The translations under genes and the position numbers were made by a program. Of a stretch of 64,000 nucleotides of DNA, positions 17,387-26,605 are shown piece after piece. Positions within the stretch are counted from its first letter, which is position 1, and every line of letters begins with the position of its first letter. This DNA is from Gammaproteobacteria bacterium (GTDB lineage: Bacteria; Pseudomonadota; Gammaproteobacteria; Steroidobacterales; Steroidobacteraceae). The stretch covers positions 26,923 through 90,922 of the forward strand of contig JAQGOE010000048.1 of NCBI GenBank assembly GCA_028293725.1, given 5' to 3'. The notes beneath the pieces were generated by a model. The model saw only the letters and a program-made list of their open reading frames with translations. It was not told the DNA's origin and made no database searches.

Positions 17387-20338
17387 ATGCGACCTGAGAG
17401 AGTGCTTTGGTTGTGTCTGCTTGTCTGTGTCGCCTCCGTCAGCGTGGGGCGCGACCCGCCCACCGCTTCTACGACGGCGGTGCAGCAGCCCCCGCCGGCG
17501 CAACAGGGGCCGTCACAGCCGTTGCCCGCGCTGCCGCCCCCGATGCTCGCGCCCGGCGCCGGGCAGCAGGCGGCGCAGATGGCGCAACAGGCCGCCGCGG
17601 TCGAAGGTAATCCCGACTGGGCGGTGACTCTCGAGCGGATCGCGAGCAGTGTGGTCTCGATCGATATCGATGCAACCCGGGCCTTCGACACCGAGTGGAA
17701 TGCCACGGCGCAGGCGACCGGATTCGTGGTCGACGCCGAGCGGGGCTTGATCCTGACCAACCGTCACGTCGTCACCCCCGGACCGGTTACCGCGGAGGCC
17801 ACGTTCCTCAACCGCGAGGAGGTGCAGCTCTACCCCGTCTATCGTGATCCGGTGCATGACTTCGGTTTCTATCGTTACGATCCGACCAAGCTCCATTTCA
17901 TCAAGCCGAAGGCCCTGCCGCTGTATCCCGAGGGCGCGCAGGTTGGCCGCGAGATCCGTGTCGTCGGCAACAACGCCGGGGAGCAACTCTCGATTCTGGC
18001 GGGGACCCTGGCCCGTCTCGACCGTGACGCTCCTGAGTACGGCATTGGCAAGTACAACGACTTCAACACCTTCTACTTCCAGGCGGCCTCCGGTACGTCC
18101 GGCGGCTCATCGGGCTCACCGGTCATCGATATTCGCGGGCGCGTGGTCGCGCTCAACGCCGGTGGAGCGAACGGCAATGCCTCGAGCTTCTATTTGCCGC
18201 TGACGCGCGTCCGTCGCGCGCTCGAGGCGATTCAACAGGGCAAGCCCGTCGCCCGAGGCACCCTGGACACCGTCTTCAACTACACGCCGTTCGACGAGCT
18301 CAAACGCCTTGGGCTGACGAGCAGCACCGAGACCTCGGTGCGCAAGGCCTTTCCGCAGTACACCGGTATGTTGGTGGTGACCGGAGTGTTGCCCGGGTCC
18401 CCGAGTGAGAACGTGCTGCAGCCAGGCGATATCCTGGTGAAGGTGAACGGCCACTACGTCACGCAATTCGATCCTCTCGACGAGGTGGTCGACGAGGCGG
18501 TCGGACAGCAGGTGACGCTCGATCTCGAGCGCGGTGGCAAGCCGGTTTCGGCGAAGCTGCCGGTCGGCGATCTGCATGCCATCACGCCTAGCGCCTACGC
18601 GGAGTTTGGCGACGCAGTCGTGAACACCCTGTCGTATCAACAGGCGCGGCATTTCAACGTGCCGGCGCGGGGGGTCTATGTGGCCAACCCCGGCTATGTG
18701 TTCGGAGCCGCCGGAATTCCGCGCGGCGCCGTGATCACCATGATGGATTCGAAGCGGATCGACACGCTGCACGATTTCGAAGCCGGCGTTGCGGCGCTCG
18801 GGGACGGCGATCACGCCACGGTGCGCTACATCACGATCGACGACCCGAATGGCAGCAATCTGCGCTCCATGCGCATGGACCGGCTCTGGTTCCCGGCCCG
18901 GCATTGCGAGCGGGACGACAACCAGGGAGTGTGGCCTTGCAAGGACCTGCCGCCGGGTCCGACGCCGAAAGAGCGCCCGGTCAACTCAACAGAGTTCCCG
19001 AAGTACAAGGATGCGCGCCTCACAGCGCTGGCTCCTTCGCTCGTTGCGGTGACTTTCGACATGCCTTACTCGGTGTCCGGTATCACCGAGCGTAACTATC
19101 ACGGCACCGGCCTTATCGTGGACGCGGAGCGCGGTCTTGTCGTTGTCGACCGTAACACCGTGCCGGTGTCCGTCGGTAACGTCACGATCACTTTCGCCGG
19201 CACCGTTGAAGTGCCCGGGCATGTGGTCTACATCCACCCCATCCACAATCTCGCGGTCGTCGCCTACGATCCGAAGCTCATCGGTGCAACACCCGTGAAG
19301 TCCGCGAAGCTCACTCCGAGTGAGTTGTCGGCGGGCGAGTCGGTCTGGGTCGTGGGGTTGGGAGCTGACAGCCAGATGCACTCGCGTAACACCGAAATCG
19401 CGAGCATCGATCCGCTCGAGCTGCCGCTGTCGCGCACGATGCGCTTCCGTGACAGCAACATCGAAGTGGCCCAACTGGTCAACCCGCCGCTAGAGTTCGA
19501 CGGCGTGTTGGCCGACAAGTCGGGCAACGTACTCGGGCTGTGGTCGAGCTTTGCCTATGAGAGCGGGCGGGAAGTCGCGCAGGATAATCGCGGCGTGCCG
19601 ATCGATCTCGTGGCGGCCATGCTCGATCACGTGCGCACGGATCGTCCGCTGCATTCGCTCGAGACGGAGCTCACCGTGCAGCCTCTCGCGAGTGCCCAGG
19701 AAATCGGTCTATCCGGAGACTGGGTGCGCAGGCTAGCGCAGCAGAATCCGATCTCGCGGCAAGCACTTACCGTCGTGCGCCTGGTGGGTGGCTCGCCGGC
19801 GTCGAGTCTGCTGCAGCAGGGTGATCTTTTGCTCGCCATCGACGCCAAAGTCGTCACGCGCTTTAAGGATGTGGAGAGTGCTGTCGCCGACAGGGCGCAG
19901 GTCGACGTGACCGTCTGGCGTGGCAAGGGTGAGCTGACTGTCAGGGTGCCTACGGCGGAACTACCGGGGACCGATATCGAGCGGATCGTGGAGTGGGGCG
20001 GGGCTACCCTCCAAGCGCCTCATCGGGCTATGTCAGCGCAACGAGGCATTCCGCCGGTTGGCGTCTATGTTGGTTATTTTGCGTACGGTTCGCCGGCGAC
20101 GCGCTACGGGCTCTATCCCGGCCGCCGGATCGTCGAGGTTGACGGTATCCCGACCCCCGATCTTGACGCGTTTCTCGGCGTCGTCACCGGGCGGCCGGAT
20201 CGTGCCTCGCTACGTTTGAAGACGATTACCTGGAACAACGCACCCGAGGTGATCACGCTGAAGCTCGACAAACACTACTGGCCCGCCTATGAGTTGGTTC
20301 ACACACCGACCGGGTGGGTTCGGCGCGCGCTGGAATAG
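17387..20338 (+). CDS. Nma111/Deg7-like tandem trypsin-PDZ serine protease
   Basis: The 983-residue protein starts at MRPERVLWLCLLVCVASV, a signal-peptide-like segment, followed by a Pro/Gln/Ala-rich linker to about residue 65. The first protease domain has His127 (TNRHVV), Asp158 (VHDFGFYRYDP) and Ser242 (TSGGSSGSPV), a complete triad. A PDZ-like domain follows (about 320-400). The second protease-like domain (about 550-760) replaces the His motif (DRNTVP) and has FDGVLAD where the serine motif should be, so it is likely inactive; further PDZ-like sequence follows to the end. This layout and the GGSSGSPV and VHDFGFYRYDP wording resemble yeast Nma111 and plant Deg7 rather than ordinary DegP/DegQ. 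The role is probably envelope quality control; substrates are unknown. Confidence 0.85.
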   Translation: MRPERVLWLCLLVCVASVSVGRDPPTASTTAVQQPPPAQQGPSQPLPALPPPMLAPGAGQQAAQMAQQAAAVEGNPDWAVTLERIASSVVSIDIDATRAFDTEWNATAQATGFVVDAERGLILTNRHVVTPGPVTAEATFLNREEVQLYPVYRDPVHDFGFYRYDPTKLHFIKPKALPLYPEGAQVGREIRVVGNNAGEQLSILAGTLARLDRDAPEYGIGKYNDFNTFYFQAASGTSGGSSGSPVIDIRGRVVALNAGGANGNASSFYLPLTRVRRALEAIQQGKPVARGTLDTVFNYTPFDELKRLGLTSSTETSVRKAFPQYTGMLVVTGVLPGSPSENVLQPGDILVKVNGHYVTQFDPLDEVVDEAVGQQVTLDLERGGKPVSAKLPVGDLHAITPSAYAEFGDAVVNTLSYQQARHFNVPARGVYVANPGYVFGAAGIPRGAVITMMDSKRIDTLHDFEAGVAALGDGDHATVRYITIDDPNGSNLRSMRMDRLWFPARHCERDDNQGVWPCKDLPPGPTPKERPVNSTEFPKYKDARLTALAPSLVAVTFDMPYSVSGITERNYHGTGLIVDAERGLVVVDRNTVPVSVGNVTITFAGTVEVPGHVVYIHPIHNLAVVAYDPKLIGATPVKSAKLTPSELSAGESVWVVGLGADSQMHSRNTEIASIDPLELPLSRTMRFRDSNIEVAQLVNPPLEFDGVLADKSGNVLGLWSSFAYESGREVAQDNRGVPIDLVAAMLDHVRTDRPLHSLETELTVQPLASAQEIGLSGDWVRRLAQQNPISRQALTVVRLVGGSPASSLLQQGDLLLAIDAKVVTRFKDVESAVADRAQVDVTVWRGKGELTVRVPTAELPGTDIERIVEWGGATLQAPHRAMSAQRGIPPVGVYVGYFAYGSPATRYGLYPGRRIVEVDGIPTPDLDAFLGVVTGRPDRASLRLKTITWNNAPEVITLKLDKHYWPAYELVHTPTGWVRRALE

Positions 20339-20363
20339 CTCGCGCGACGGGGGCGAGGACCGT

Positions 20364-21332
20364 ATGGAGCAGCCCGCGGGACAACAAGACCTGTTTGGAG
20401 GACCGCCGCGCAACGCGGAGCCCGTGCGGGCGGTAGTGCCTGCCGCGGAGGTTCTGCAGGTTGCGCAGCGGCTGCCCAAGAACCTGTATTTGGGCACTTC
20501 CAGCTGGTCGTTTCCCGGGTGGGTCGGGATTGTTTACGCGCAGCTCTACGGAGTCTCGCTGCTCTCCCGGCACGGCCTGGCTGCGTATTCGCGCCACCCT
20601 CTGCTGAACGCTGTGAACCTCGACAGCGCGTTTTACCGAGTGCCGACCGTTGAGCAGCTCGCTATGTATGCGGCTGAGGTCCCCGACAACTTTCGCTTCA
20701 TGGTGAAGGCCTACGCGGGCCTGACAGCCATGCCCGACAGCTCAATGGCCCTCAAACGCCGTGTCGAGCCCGTATTTCTCGATGCGGAGTTCGCTGCTCG
20801 GCAGGTGGTCAAGCCGCTGATCGAAGGTCTCGGCGCCAAGCTGGGCGCGATCCTCTTTCAGTTTTCGCCGCTCGGGCCACGCTATACGCGGGCACCCAAT
20901 GCGTTCGTTGCAAGATTAGGCGAATTTTTAGCCGCCCTCCCCGCCGGCCCCACCTATGCGGTGGAACTTCGGGATCCGGAGATCCTGGGTTCGGAGTACG
21001 AAGGCGCGTTGCGGGCGACGGGTGCAGTGCATTGCTCGACCGTCCATTCGCGCATGCCCCAGGTTGATCGCCAGGTGTCGGCGACGCTTCCAGGGCCGCT
21101 GCTGATTCGCTGGATGCTGCGTACGGGCGATGATTACGAAAGCGCCGGGGCGCGTTACGCGCCTTTTGACAGGCTCCAGGAGCCCGACAAGCTCAACCGT
21201 GACTGTGTTGCAGCAATGCTACGCGCAGGTTTGTCGGCGGGACGCGACGTCCATGTGATCGCTGCGAACAACGCTGAGGGCTCAGCCCCCCTGACGCTGC
21301 TCGAGCTGGCTAAGACAATCGTCACGAATTAG
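20364..21332 (+). CDS. DUF72 domain-containing protein
   Basis: The 322-residue protein from ATG 20364 has the DUF72 opening NLYLGTSSWSFPGWVGIVY, then NLDSAFYRVPTVEQL, FRFMVKAYAGLT and LGAILFQFSP, the pattern of this TIM-barrel-like family. Its biochemical function is not established in general. A Gln/Pro-rich N-terminal segment of about 45 residues precedes the core. It starts 25 bp after the protease gene. Confidence 0.88.
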   Translation: MEQPAGQQDLFGGPPRNAEPVRAVVPAAEVLQVAQRLPKNLYLGTSSWSFPGWVGIVYAQLYGVSLLSRHGLAAYSRHPLLNAVNLDSAFYRVPTVEQLAMYAAEVPDNFRFMVKAYAGLTAMPDSSMALKRRVEPVFLDAEFAARQVVKPLIEGLGAKLGAILFQFSPLGPRYTRAPNAFVARLGEFLAALPAGPTYAVELRDPEILGSEYEGALRATGAVHCSTVHSRMPQVDRQVSATLPGPLLIRWMLRTGDDYESAGARYAPFDRLQEPDKLNRDCVAAMLRAGLSAGRDVHVIAANNAEGSAPLTLLELAKTIVTN

Positions 21333-21391
21333 AAGCTTCGTACGAAGCGACGGTCGTAAGCTGCTCCCAGCTTGCTAGAATTCACCTCACT

Positions 21392-22408
21392 ATGGTTCGT
21401 GTCGTCAGAGCAACCCAAGTCGAGATCGAGACAGCCGTGCAGGCACTGCGCGACGGTGAGCTCGTGGCCTTTCCCACCGAGACGGTCTATGGGTTGGGCG
21501 CGAACGCGCAGAACCCGGCCGCGGTCCGAAAGATTTTCGAGGCTAAGGGGCGGCCGACGACTCATCCCGTCATTGTTCATCTCGATAGCCCACGCTTCCT
21601 GCATCGTTGGGTGCGCGAGGTGCCGGAGACGGCGACGAAGCTCGCAGAGCGCTTCTGGCCCGGTCCTCTCACGATGGTGATGGCGCGAGCGCCGAACGTT
21701 CACGATGTCGTCACCGGGGGCCAGGACACGGTCGCGATACGCGTGCCGTCACATCCCATGGCGCAACAGCTGCTTACCGCGTTTGGTGGTGGCATTGCCG
21801 CTCCTTCGGCGAATCGCTACGGCAAACTTTCGCCGACTCGCGCCGAGCACGTGCGTGAGGAGCTGGGAGACGTCGTGAAGGTTATTCTCGACGGCGGCGA
21901 GTGCCAGATCGGGCTCGAGTCGACGATCGTCTCCTTCGAGGGCCAGAGCGTGCGCCTACTGCGCCCCGGTGGTGTCACCGCCGCGCAGATCAGACAGGTG
22001 GTCGGCGAGTTGTTGATTGGCGCGGATCTCGAGTCACCCCGCGTCCCTGGCGGCACGCCGTCGCACTACGCGCCGACGACTCCGATGGCGATCGTTCCTT
22101 CCGGCGAGATCGACGCCCATGCCGCCGCGCTCTCCGAAGGCGGTCGCCGGGTCGCGGTATTGGCGCAGCGACTACCGCTGAAATCGCACAAGTACGTCAC
22201 TTGGATCAATGCGGGACGCCGCCCCGAGCAGTACGGACACGATCTATACGCCAACCTGCGGACGCTGGATAAGGCGGGCTGCCAGCAGATCCTGGTACAG
22301 GATGTCCCGGACGGCGAAGCCTGGGACGCGATTCGCGACCGGTTGCGGCGGGCCGCGACCAGTGTCAGCGAAAGCGACGACAGTGGCGCGATGGCGGTTT
22401 TGCCGTAA
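21392..22408 (+). CDS. L-threonylcarbamoyladenylate synthase (Sua5/TsaC2 type)
   Basis: The 338-residue protein combines an N-terminal YrdC/TsaC domain (about 10-195), with FPTETVYGLGANAQNP, KGRPTTHPVIVH, FWPGPLTMV and SHYAPTTPM linkage, and a C-terminal Sua5 domain (about 220-325). It makes threonylcarbamoyl-AMP from threonine, bicarbonate and ATP for t6A modification at tRNA position 37. The two-domain form is the Sua5 type, unlike the one-domain TsaC of E. coli. Confidence 0.93.
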   Translation: MVRVVRATQVEIETAVQALRDGELVAFPTETVYGLGANAQNPAAVRKIFEAKGRPTTHPVIVHLDSPRFLHRWVREVPETATKLAERFWPGPLTMVMARAPNVHDVVTGGQDTVAIRVPSHPMAQQLLTAFGGGIAAPSANRYGKLSPTRAEHVREELGDVVKVILDGGECQIGLESTIVSFEGQSVRLLRPGGVTAAQIRQVVGELLIGADLESPRVPGGTPSHYAPTTPMAIVPSGEIDAHAAALSEGGRRVAVLAQRLPLKSHKYVTWINAGRRPEQYGHDLYANLRTLDKAGCQQILVQDVPDGEAWDAIRDRLRRAATSVSESDDSGAMAVLP

Positions 22409-22439
22409 ACTCATAACATTCGGCACGTACTCTCACACA

Positions 22440-22476
22440 GGGTCAGGTCCCCACACGGACCTGGCCCGATTTTTTT
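22440..22476 (+). terminator. Intrinsic terminator between sua5-type gene and the decarboxylase gene
   Basis: GGGTCAGGTCC (22440-22450) pairs with GGACCTGGCCC (22457-22467) around a six-base loop, followed by GA and seven T residues. It ends the upstream transcript, or it may attenuate the decarboxylase gene if that is transcribed through from before it. Confidence 0.82.
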
Positions 22477-22497
22477 GGGGTTCCGTTTAACACGCAC

Positions 22498-23682
22498 ATG
22501 ACCAAAAGCTCCGCTCGCCGCATACGTTTCATCGATCCGTTCCAGCCCGCGGAAATCCGCCGACTGGTGAAGGAGTTTGGTTCGCCGCTCCTGATTCTCG
22601 ACTGCGAGCGAGTGCGCGTGCAGTACCGGAAGCTCCGCAAGGCGTTGCCTGGTGTTGATCTGCACTATGCGTTGAAGCCTATGCCGCACCCTTCGGTCGT
22701 GAATACGATTGTCGCGGAGGGTGGGTATCTCGATCTCGCCACCACGGGTGAAGTGCATCTCGTGGAGCGGCTGGGCGTGGCGCCGGAGCGCTGCATCCAC
22801 ACCCATCCCATCAAGCGCGAGCAGGACATCGTCAACGCCATCAAGTTCGGCGTGCGCACGTTTGTTGCTGACAATCCCGACGAGGTGCGCAAGTTCGCGA
22901 GGCACACGGCGGATGCGGAGTTGTTGTTGCGGGTGTCGTTCCGATCTCCCGGGGCGGTGTGCGACCTGTCCCGCAAGTTCGGTTGTGATCCCGAGAATCT
23001 GCTGGCGCTCGCGCGTCTCGCGGCGGACGTGGGCGTGAGTGTGCGCGGGCTGTCGTTCCACGTCGGCTCACAGGCGATGGACTCCGCCAAGCATGTTGAG
23101 GCCCTGGAGGCCTGCACGAAGCTCATGGCTGCTGCTCGCAAGGAAAAGTTGGGTACGTTCGACACCCTCGACATTGGCGGTGGGTTCCCCATCGATTATG
23201 CGGTGCCGGTGCAGGACATCAGCCGCTTCTGTGCGCCGCTGCGCGCGGCACTCGCAAAGCTTCCGAAGCGCGTGCGGGTCATTGCCGAGCCGGGGCGCTA
23301 CATCGTCGGGCCCTCGGCTCTCGGGGTGGCGTCCGTGATGGGTCGGGCACAGCGCGAGGGGCACTGGTGGTACTACCTCGACGACGGACTCTACGGGTCC
23401 TATAGCGGCCAGCTTTTCGATCACGCGCGCTACCCGGTCGAGACGATGCGCGACAGCGATGAGCGGCTGCCGTCCGTGTTGGCCGGACCCACTTGCGACA
23501 GCATCGATGTGATCGCCGAGAACCTGATGTTGCCTGAGCTCAAGGCCGGTGATCTCATCGTGGGCCGGGCGATGGGTGCTTACACGTGGGCAAGTGCCTC
23601 CGAATTCAACTTCTTCCCGAAGGCTACCGTCGTGACGGTGAATGCCAAGGCGGGAGACATGGGGAGTGTGGTTCCGGTATGA
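22498..23682 (+). CDS. PLP fold-type III ornithine/lysine decarboxylase
   Basis: The 394-residue protein has the eukaryotic-type ODC pattern. The PLP lysine is in LHYALKPMPHPSVV near residue 62, there is VRGLSFHVGSQ, the glycine loop DIGGGFPI, EPGRYIVGPSA, and the active-site motif GPTCDSIDVI with the conserved cysteine near residue 331. The family decarboxylates ornithine or lysine to putrescine or cadaverine. Ornithine is the likely substrate by analogy with the Pseudomonas type-III SpeC, but residues that separate ornithine from lysine specificity were not tested. Confidence 0.88.
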   Translation: MTKSSARRIRFIDPFQPAEIRRLVKEFGSPLLILDCERVRVQYRKLRKALPGVDLHYALKPMPHPSVVNTIVAEGGYLDLATTGEVHLVERLGVAPERCIHTHPIKREQDIVNAIKFGVRTFVADNPDEVRKFARHTADAELLLRVSFRSPGAVCDLSRKFGCDPENLLALARLAADVGVSVRGLSFHVGSQAMDSAKHVEALEACTKLMAAARKEKLGTFDTLDIGGGFPIDYAVPVQDISRFCAPLRAALAKLPKRVRVIAEPGRYIVGPSALGVASVMGRAQREGHWWYYLDDGLYGSYSGQLFDHARYPVETMRDSDERLPSVLAGPTCDSIDVIAENLMLPELKAGDLIVGRAMGAYTWASASEFNFFPKATVVTVNAKAGDMGSVVPV

Positions 23683-24257
23683 GCGGTGGCTCATGGACGC
23701 GTCGGCGTTGCGCTCTGCTGGGGTTGGGTGCGTTTGCTGGCGTACTGGGTTGTGCGGCCACTGTGGTTTCCGCCGCCGTCGCCGCGGGCACTGACGGTGC
23801 AAAGGCGCGGCGTTGGATCGAGCTCAAGAGTCTGCACACGGGCGAGGTGTTGAAGGTCAGTTTCGATCGTGAGGCCGGCCCGGATCCGGCGGACCTGGCT
23901 CGGTTGCAACATGTGTTGCGCGACTACCGCGTCAACGAAGAGCACACGATGGACGCGGCCCTCTTCGGGCTTCTGAGTGACCTCGCGGAGGCTACCGGGC
24001 ATGAGGCGCGTTACGAGGTGATCTCGGGGTACCGGTCGCCGCGAACGAATGCGAAGTTACATGCGGAAGGGCATGGTGTGGCGGAGCACAGTCTTCACAT
24101 GGAAGGCCGTGCCATCGATGTGCGTCTGTTGGGATGCGACCTCGAGACTTTCCGCGATGCGGCTCTCAAGGCCGGCCGGGGCGGGGTGGGCTACTACCCG
24201 AGCTCGAAATTCGTGCATATCGATACGGGACGGGTGCGGACGTGGACGGGGCGATAG
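23679..24257 (+). CDS. YcbK/DUF882-type exported M15-like peptidase domain protein
   Basis: The 192-residue protein overlaps the decarboxylase stop (ATGA). It starts with SGGSWTRRRCALLGLGAF, a twin-arginine-like signal, then a mature domain with RYEVISGYRSPRTN, HSLHMEGRAIDVR and FVHIDTGRVR. These carry the H, D and H zinc ligands of peptidase M15-type peptidoglycan enzymes. A cell-wall role in the periplasm is inferred; no substrate can be named. Confidence 0.87.
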   Translation: MSGGSWTRRRCALLGLGAFAGVLGCAATVVSAAVAAGTDGAKARRWIELKSLHTGEVLKVSFDREAGPDPADLARLQHVLRDYRVNEEHTMDAALFGLLSDLAEATGHEARYEVISGYRSPRTNAKLHAEGHGVAEHSLHMEGRAIDVRLLGCDLETFRDAALKAGRGGVGYYPSSKFVHIDTGRVRTWTGR

Positions 24258-24270
24258 GGAGAGCGTTGCG

Positions 24271-24867
24271 TTGATCCGGAATGTTGTATTCGACATCGGG
24301 CAGGTTTTTCTGCGGCTGAATCACCAGCCGTTTCTCGAGTTCCTGGGCGAGAAAGGGATCGACGTTCCGCACCTCGACGAGTTTCTGACGCGCATTGCCT
24401 TCGAGGATCACGAGACCGGGCGGTTGCATGGGGCCGGATTGATGGCGAGGTTCGTGGAGCTGGCGACCGAGCCTGTTTCCCATGCGGACATGCATGCGAA
24501 GTGGGTCGATATGTTCGAGCTGCAACCGCGGATGGTCGACCTGGCGCACCGGCTTTCGGAGCGTTACCGGGTGTATCTGCTGTCGAATATCGGCGATCTT
24601 CACTGGGCGCACATCTCGCGGGAGTATGGGCTGCACCATATTGGCCATGGTGCGGTGCTTTCCTACCTGGCGGGCGTGATGAAGCCGCATGAGGGAATCT
24701 ACGTCGAGGCCGAGCGGCGCTTCGCCCTCGAGCCTGCTCTAACGGTGTTTATCGACGATCGGGCCGAGAACATCGCCGCCGCGAAAGCCCGTGGCTGGCA
24801 TGGGATCGTCCACACCGGTTACGACACCACGCTGGGAGAACTGCGGGCATTGTCGGTGGAATGCTAA
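24271..24867 (+). CDS. HAD-family hydrolase (YihX-like)
   Basis: The 198-residue protein is read from TTG 24271, which follows a GGGAGAG ribosome site; no better in-frame ATG exists. Motif I is VVFDIGQVFLRL, motif II YLLSNIGDLHW, the lysine region VMKPHEGIY and motif IV FIDDRAENI, as in YihX-type sugar-phosphate phosphatases. The substrate is unknown. It sits 13 bp after the DUF882 gene. Confidence 0.85.
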   Translation: MIRNVVFDIGQVFLRLNHQPFLEFLGEKGIDVPHLDEFLTRIAFEDHETGRLHGAGLMARFVELATEPVSHADMHAKWVDMFELQPRMVDLAHRLSERYRVYLLSNIGDLHWAHISREYGLHHIGHGAVLSYLAGVMKPHEGIYVEAERRFALEPALTVFIDDRAENIAAAKARGWHGIVHTGYDTTLGELRALSVEC

Positions 24868-24877
24868 GCTCGGGAAA

Positions 24878-25387
24878 ATGAAGAGCGAAAACCGCATAGA
24901 GCCGGATACCGTCATTCATACCCAGGTCGCCGCGGCCCGTGATGGGCGCGACTCTCGGGTGATCGCACGGCTGTACTCGGGCTGGGCCGTGTTCGGGGAG
25001 AAGCAGTTTGTGCGTGGGTATGCCTTGCTGCTGCCCGATCCGGTGGTTCCGACGTTGAATGCACTGGGTGCGCAGGAGCGCACGGGGTTTCTGCTCGATA
25101 TGGCTCGCCTTGGCGATGCACTCCTGAAAGTGACCGGGGCTATCCGGATCAACTACGCCATCTTCGGGAATGTCGAGCCCGCGTTACATGCCCACGTCAT
25201 TCCGCGCTATGCGGATGAGGTGGAGAAGCTCCGCACGTCGCAGCCGTGGGCCTACGACTGGGAGGCGGCGCCGAGTTTCGATCGAGCGGCCTACCAGGAG
25301 CTGGCCGAATCGTTGCGGCGGGAATTGACGCGGATGGGTGTGACGAAGCCGATGCGGTTTGACCCCGGGGCTAACGCCGGAGCGTAA
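24878..25387 (+). CDS. HIT-family protein
   Basis: The 169-residue protein from ATG 24878 carries the histidine triad-like motif HAHVIPR near residue 106 and the preceding RINYAIFGNVEPAL. HIT proteins hydrolyse nucleotide phosphoramidates or dinucleotides. The triad is HAHVIPR, so the last histidine of HxHxHxx is replaced by proline-arginine, which may mean altered chemistry. It is last in a run of small genes reading the same way. Confidence 0.82.
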   Translation: MKSENRIEPDTVIHTQVAAARDGRDSRVIARLYSGWAVFGEKQFVRGYALLLPDPVVPTLNALGAQERTGFLLDMARLGDALLKVTGAIRINYAIFGNVEPALHAHVIPRYADEVEKLRTSQPWAYDWEAAPSFDRAAYQELAESLRRELTRMGVTKPMRFDPGANAGA

Positions 25388-25431
25388 AGGCCGCCGGAGG
25401 GTAACGGCGTCGAGCAAGGGCGCGGGCGGTT

Positions 25432-25463
25432 GCCGACGCCGCCAGTTGATTGACGGCGTCGGC
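25432..25463. terminator. Bidirectional hairpin between convergent genes
   Basis: A perfect 10-bp stem (GCCGACGCCG with CGGCGTCGGC) and 12-nt loop lies between the stops of the HIT gene and the FKBP gene. No T-run follows on either strand, so it is only a possible terminator. Confidence 0.4.
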
Positions 25464-25481
25464 GCTATCGAGAGTCTCCGC

Positions 25482-26390
25482 TTACTTCGGGGGCGGCGGC
25501 GCGATCGAGGGGTGACCCTGCGGCGTGGCGGCGGCCGCGGCCGGCGGCAGGATGCTCACGAGCTCCACATCGAACACCAGCAATGAGCCGGGCGGAATCG
25601 TGGGCGGGGAGTCGAGGTCATACGCCAGCTTCGGCGGAATCCACAGCTGGTATTTCGCACCCGGCTTCATCAGAACCAGCGCTTCCTGCCAGCCCGGAAT
25701 GACGCCGTTCACCGGGAATTTCGCAGGCCCACCGTGCTTCGCGGAGGCATCGAATTCCGTGCCGTCGAGCAGCTTGCCGCTGTAGTTCACGGACACCTGA
25801 TCGGTCGGCTTCGGGTTTTCACCGGTTCCGGGCGAAAGCACCTTGTACTGCAGGCCGCTTGCCGTGGTGATGACGTCTTTCTTCTTGCCGTTCGCGGCGA
25901 GGAAGGTCGCCGCCGCGGCGTGATTGGGCTCGGCCGCGGCAGTGCGGGCGCCCTGGATCAGAGCCATGATCTTGGTCTGGTATTCCTGCGACATCTGCGC
26001 CTTGCCGGCGAGAGAGTCACGGATGCCCTGGGCGATCTGCTCGACCGAGATCCCGCTGGGGCTGACCTTGGCGCGCCGCAGGTTTTCACCTACCGAGACG
26101 CCGATGGCGTAGCTGCCCTGACTTTTCGGGGACGTGTCGGCTGCACCGGCCGCAGCTTTGGCGGCTGGCTTTTTGTCGGCGGGAGCGCCTGCTGCGGGCG
26201 CGGCGGCCGTTGTGGCCGGCGCGGCTTGAGCAGGCTTCGAGGCGGCCGCGTTCTGGGCATTCGCGAGGGCTGCACCCGTGAAGAGTGCTGCAACGGCCAG
26301 GCCGTTGACGGCTCGTCCCGTAACAGTCAGAAGAGTAGGGCGTCGTTCCAGCGGCGATGTGTTATCGGGCGAACCAACAGCAGAGTTCAT
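25482..26390 (-). CDS. FKBP-type peptidyl-prolyl isomerase (Mip-like, exported)
   Basis: The 302-residue protein has a hydrophobic signal-like segment at about 24-46 (AVNGLAVAALFTGAALANAQ), an Ala/Pro/Lys-rich linker to about 88, an FKBP_N dimerisation region (YAIGVSVGENLRRAKV) and a C-terminal FKBP domain with SGLQYKVLSPGTGENPKPTD and GVIPGWQEAL. The tail is Ala/Pro-rich (about 283-302). Such proteins isomerise prolyl bonds in periplasmic proteins. The long cytoplasmic-looking N-terminal stretch before the hydrophobic segment may mean that a later Met is the real start. Confidence 0.88.
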   Translation of the reverse strand: MNSAVGSPDNTSPLERRPTLLTVTGRAVNGLAVAALFTGAALANAQNAAASKPAQAAPATTAAAPAAGAPADKKPAAKAAAGAADTSPKSQGSYAIGVSVGENLRRAKVSPSGISVEQIAQGIRDSLAGKAQMSQEYQTKIMALIQGARTAAAEPNHAAAATFLAANGKKKDVITTASGLQYKVLSPGTGENPKPTDQVSVNYSGKLLDGTEFDASAKHGGPAKFPVNGVIPGWQEALVLMKPGAKYQLWIPPKLAYDLDSPPTIPPGSLLVFDVELVSILPPAAAAATPQGHPSIAPPPPK

Positions 26391-26605
26391 TGGGCACCTT
26401 GGCGCTTACGGGCCGTGTACGGCACGGCTTATAGACCGCAGCGGGGGCGACAGTTTCTACTATCGGGGCGGGTTATGCTGACTTTTTTGCCCGGTAATAT
26501 GGCATGTATGGGCTATTCGTCGCGAAACGGCGACTCGCGGGGAACGACGGATAGGGGTGGGATTGCAATGCTTGTGCAACAGCGGAGCGGTAGGGGCAGG
26601 GTACA
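26391..26605. other. Divergent control region of the FKBP and ABC transporter genes
   Basis: No gene is present. The 215-bp stretch holds the promoters of the two divergent genes. AT-rich patches lie at about 26450-26520 (a TTTCTACTATC and ATGCTGACTTTTTTGCCCGG region), but no certain -35/-10 pair was picked. Confidence 0.45.
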
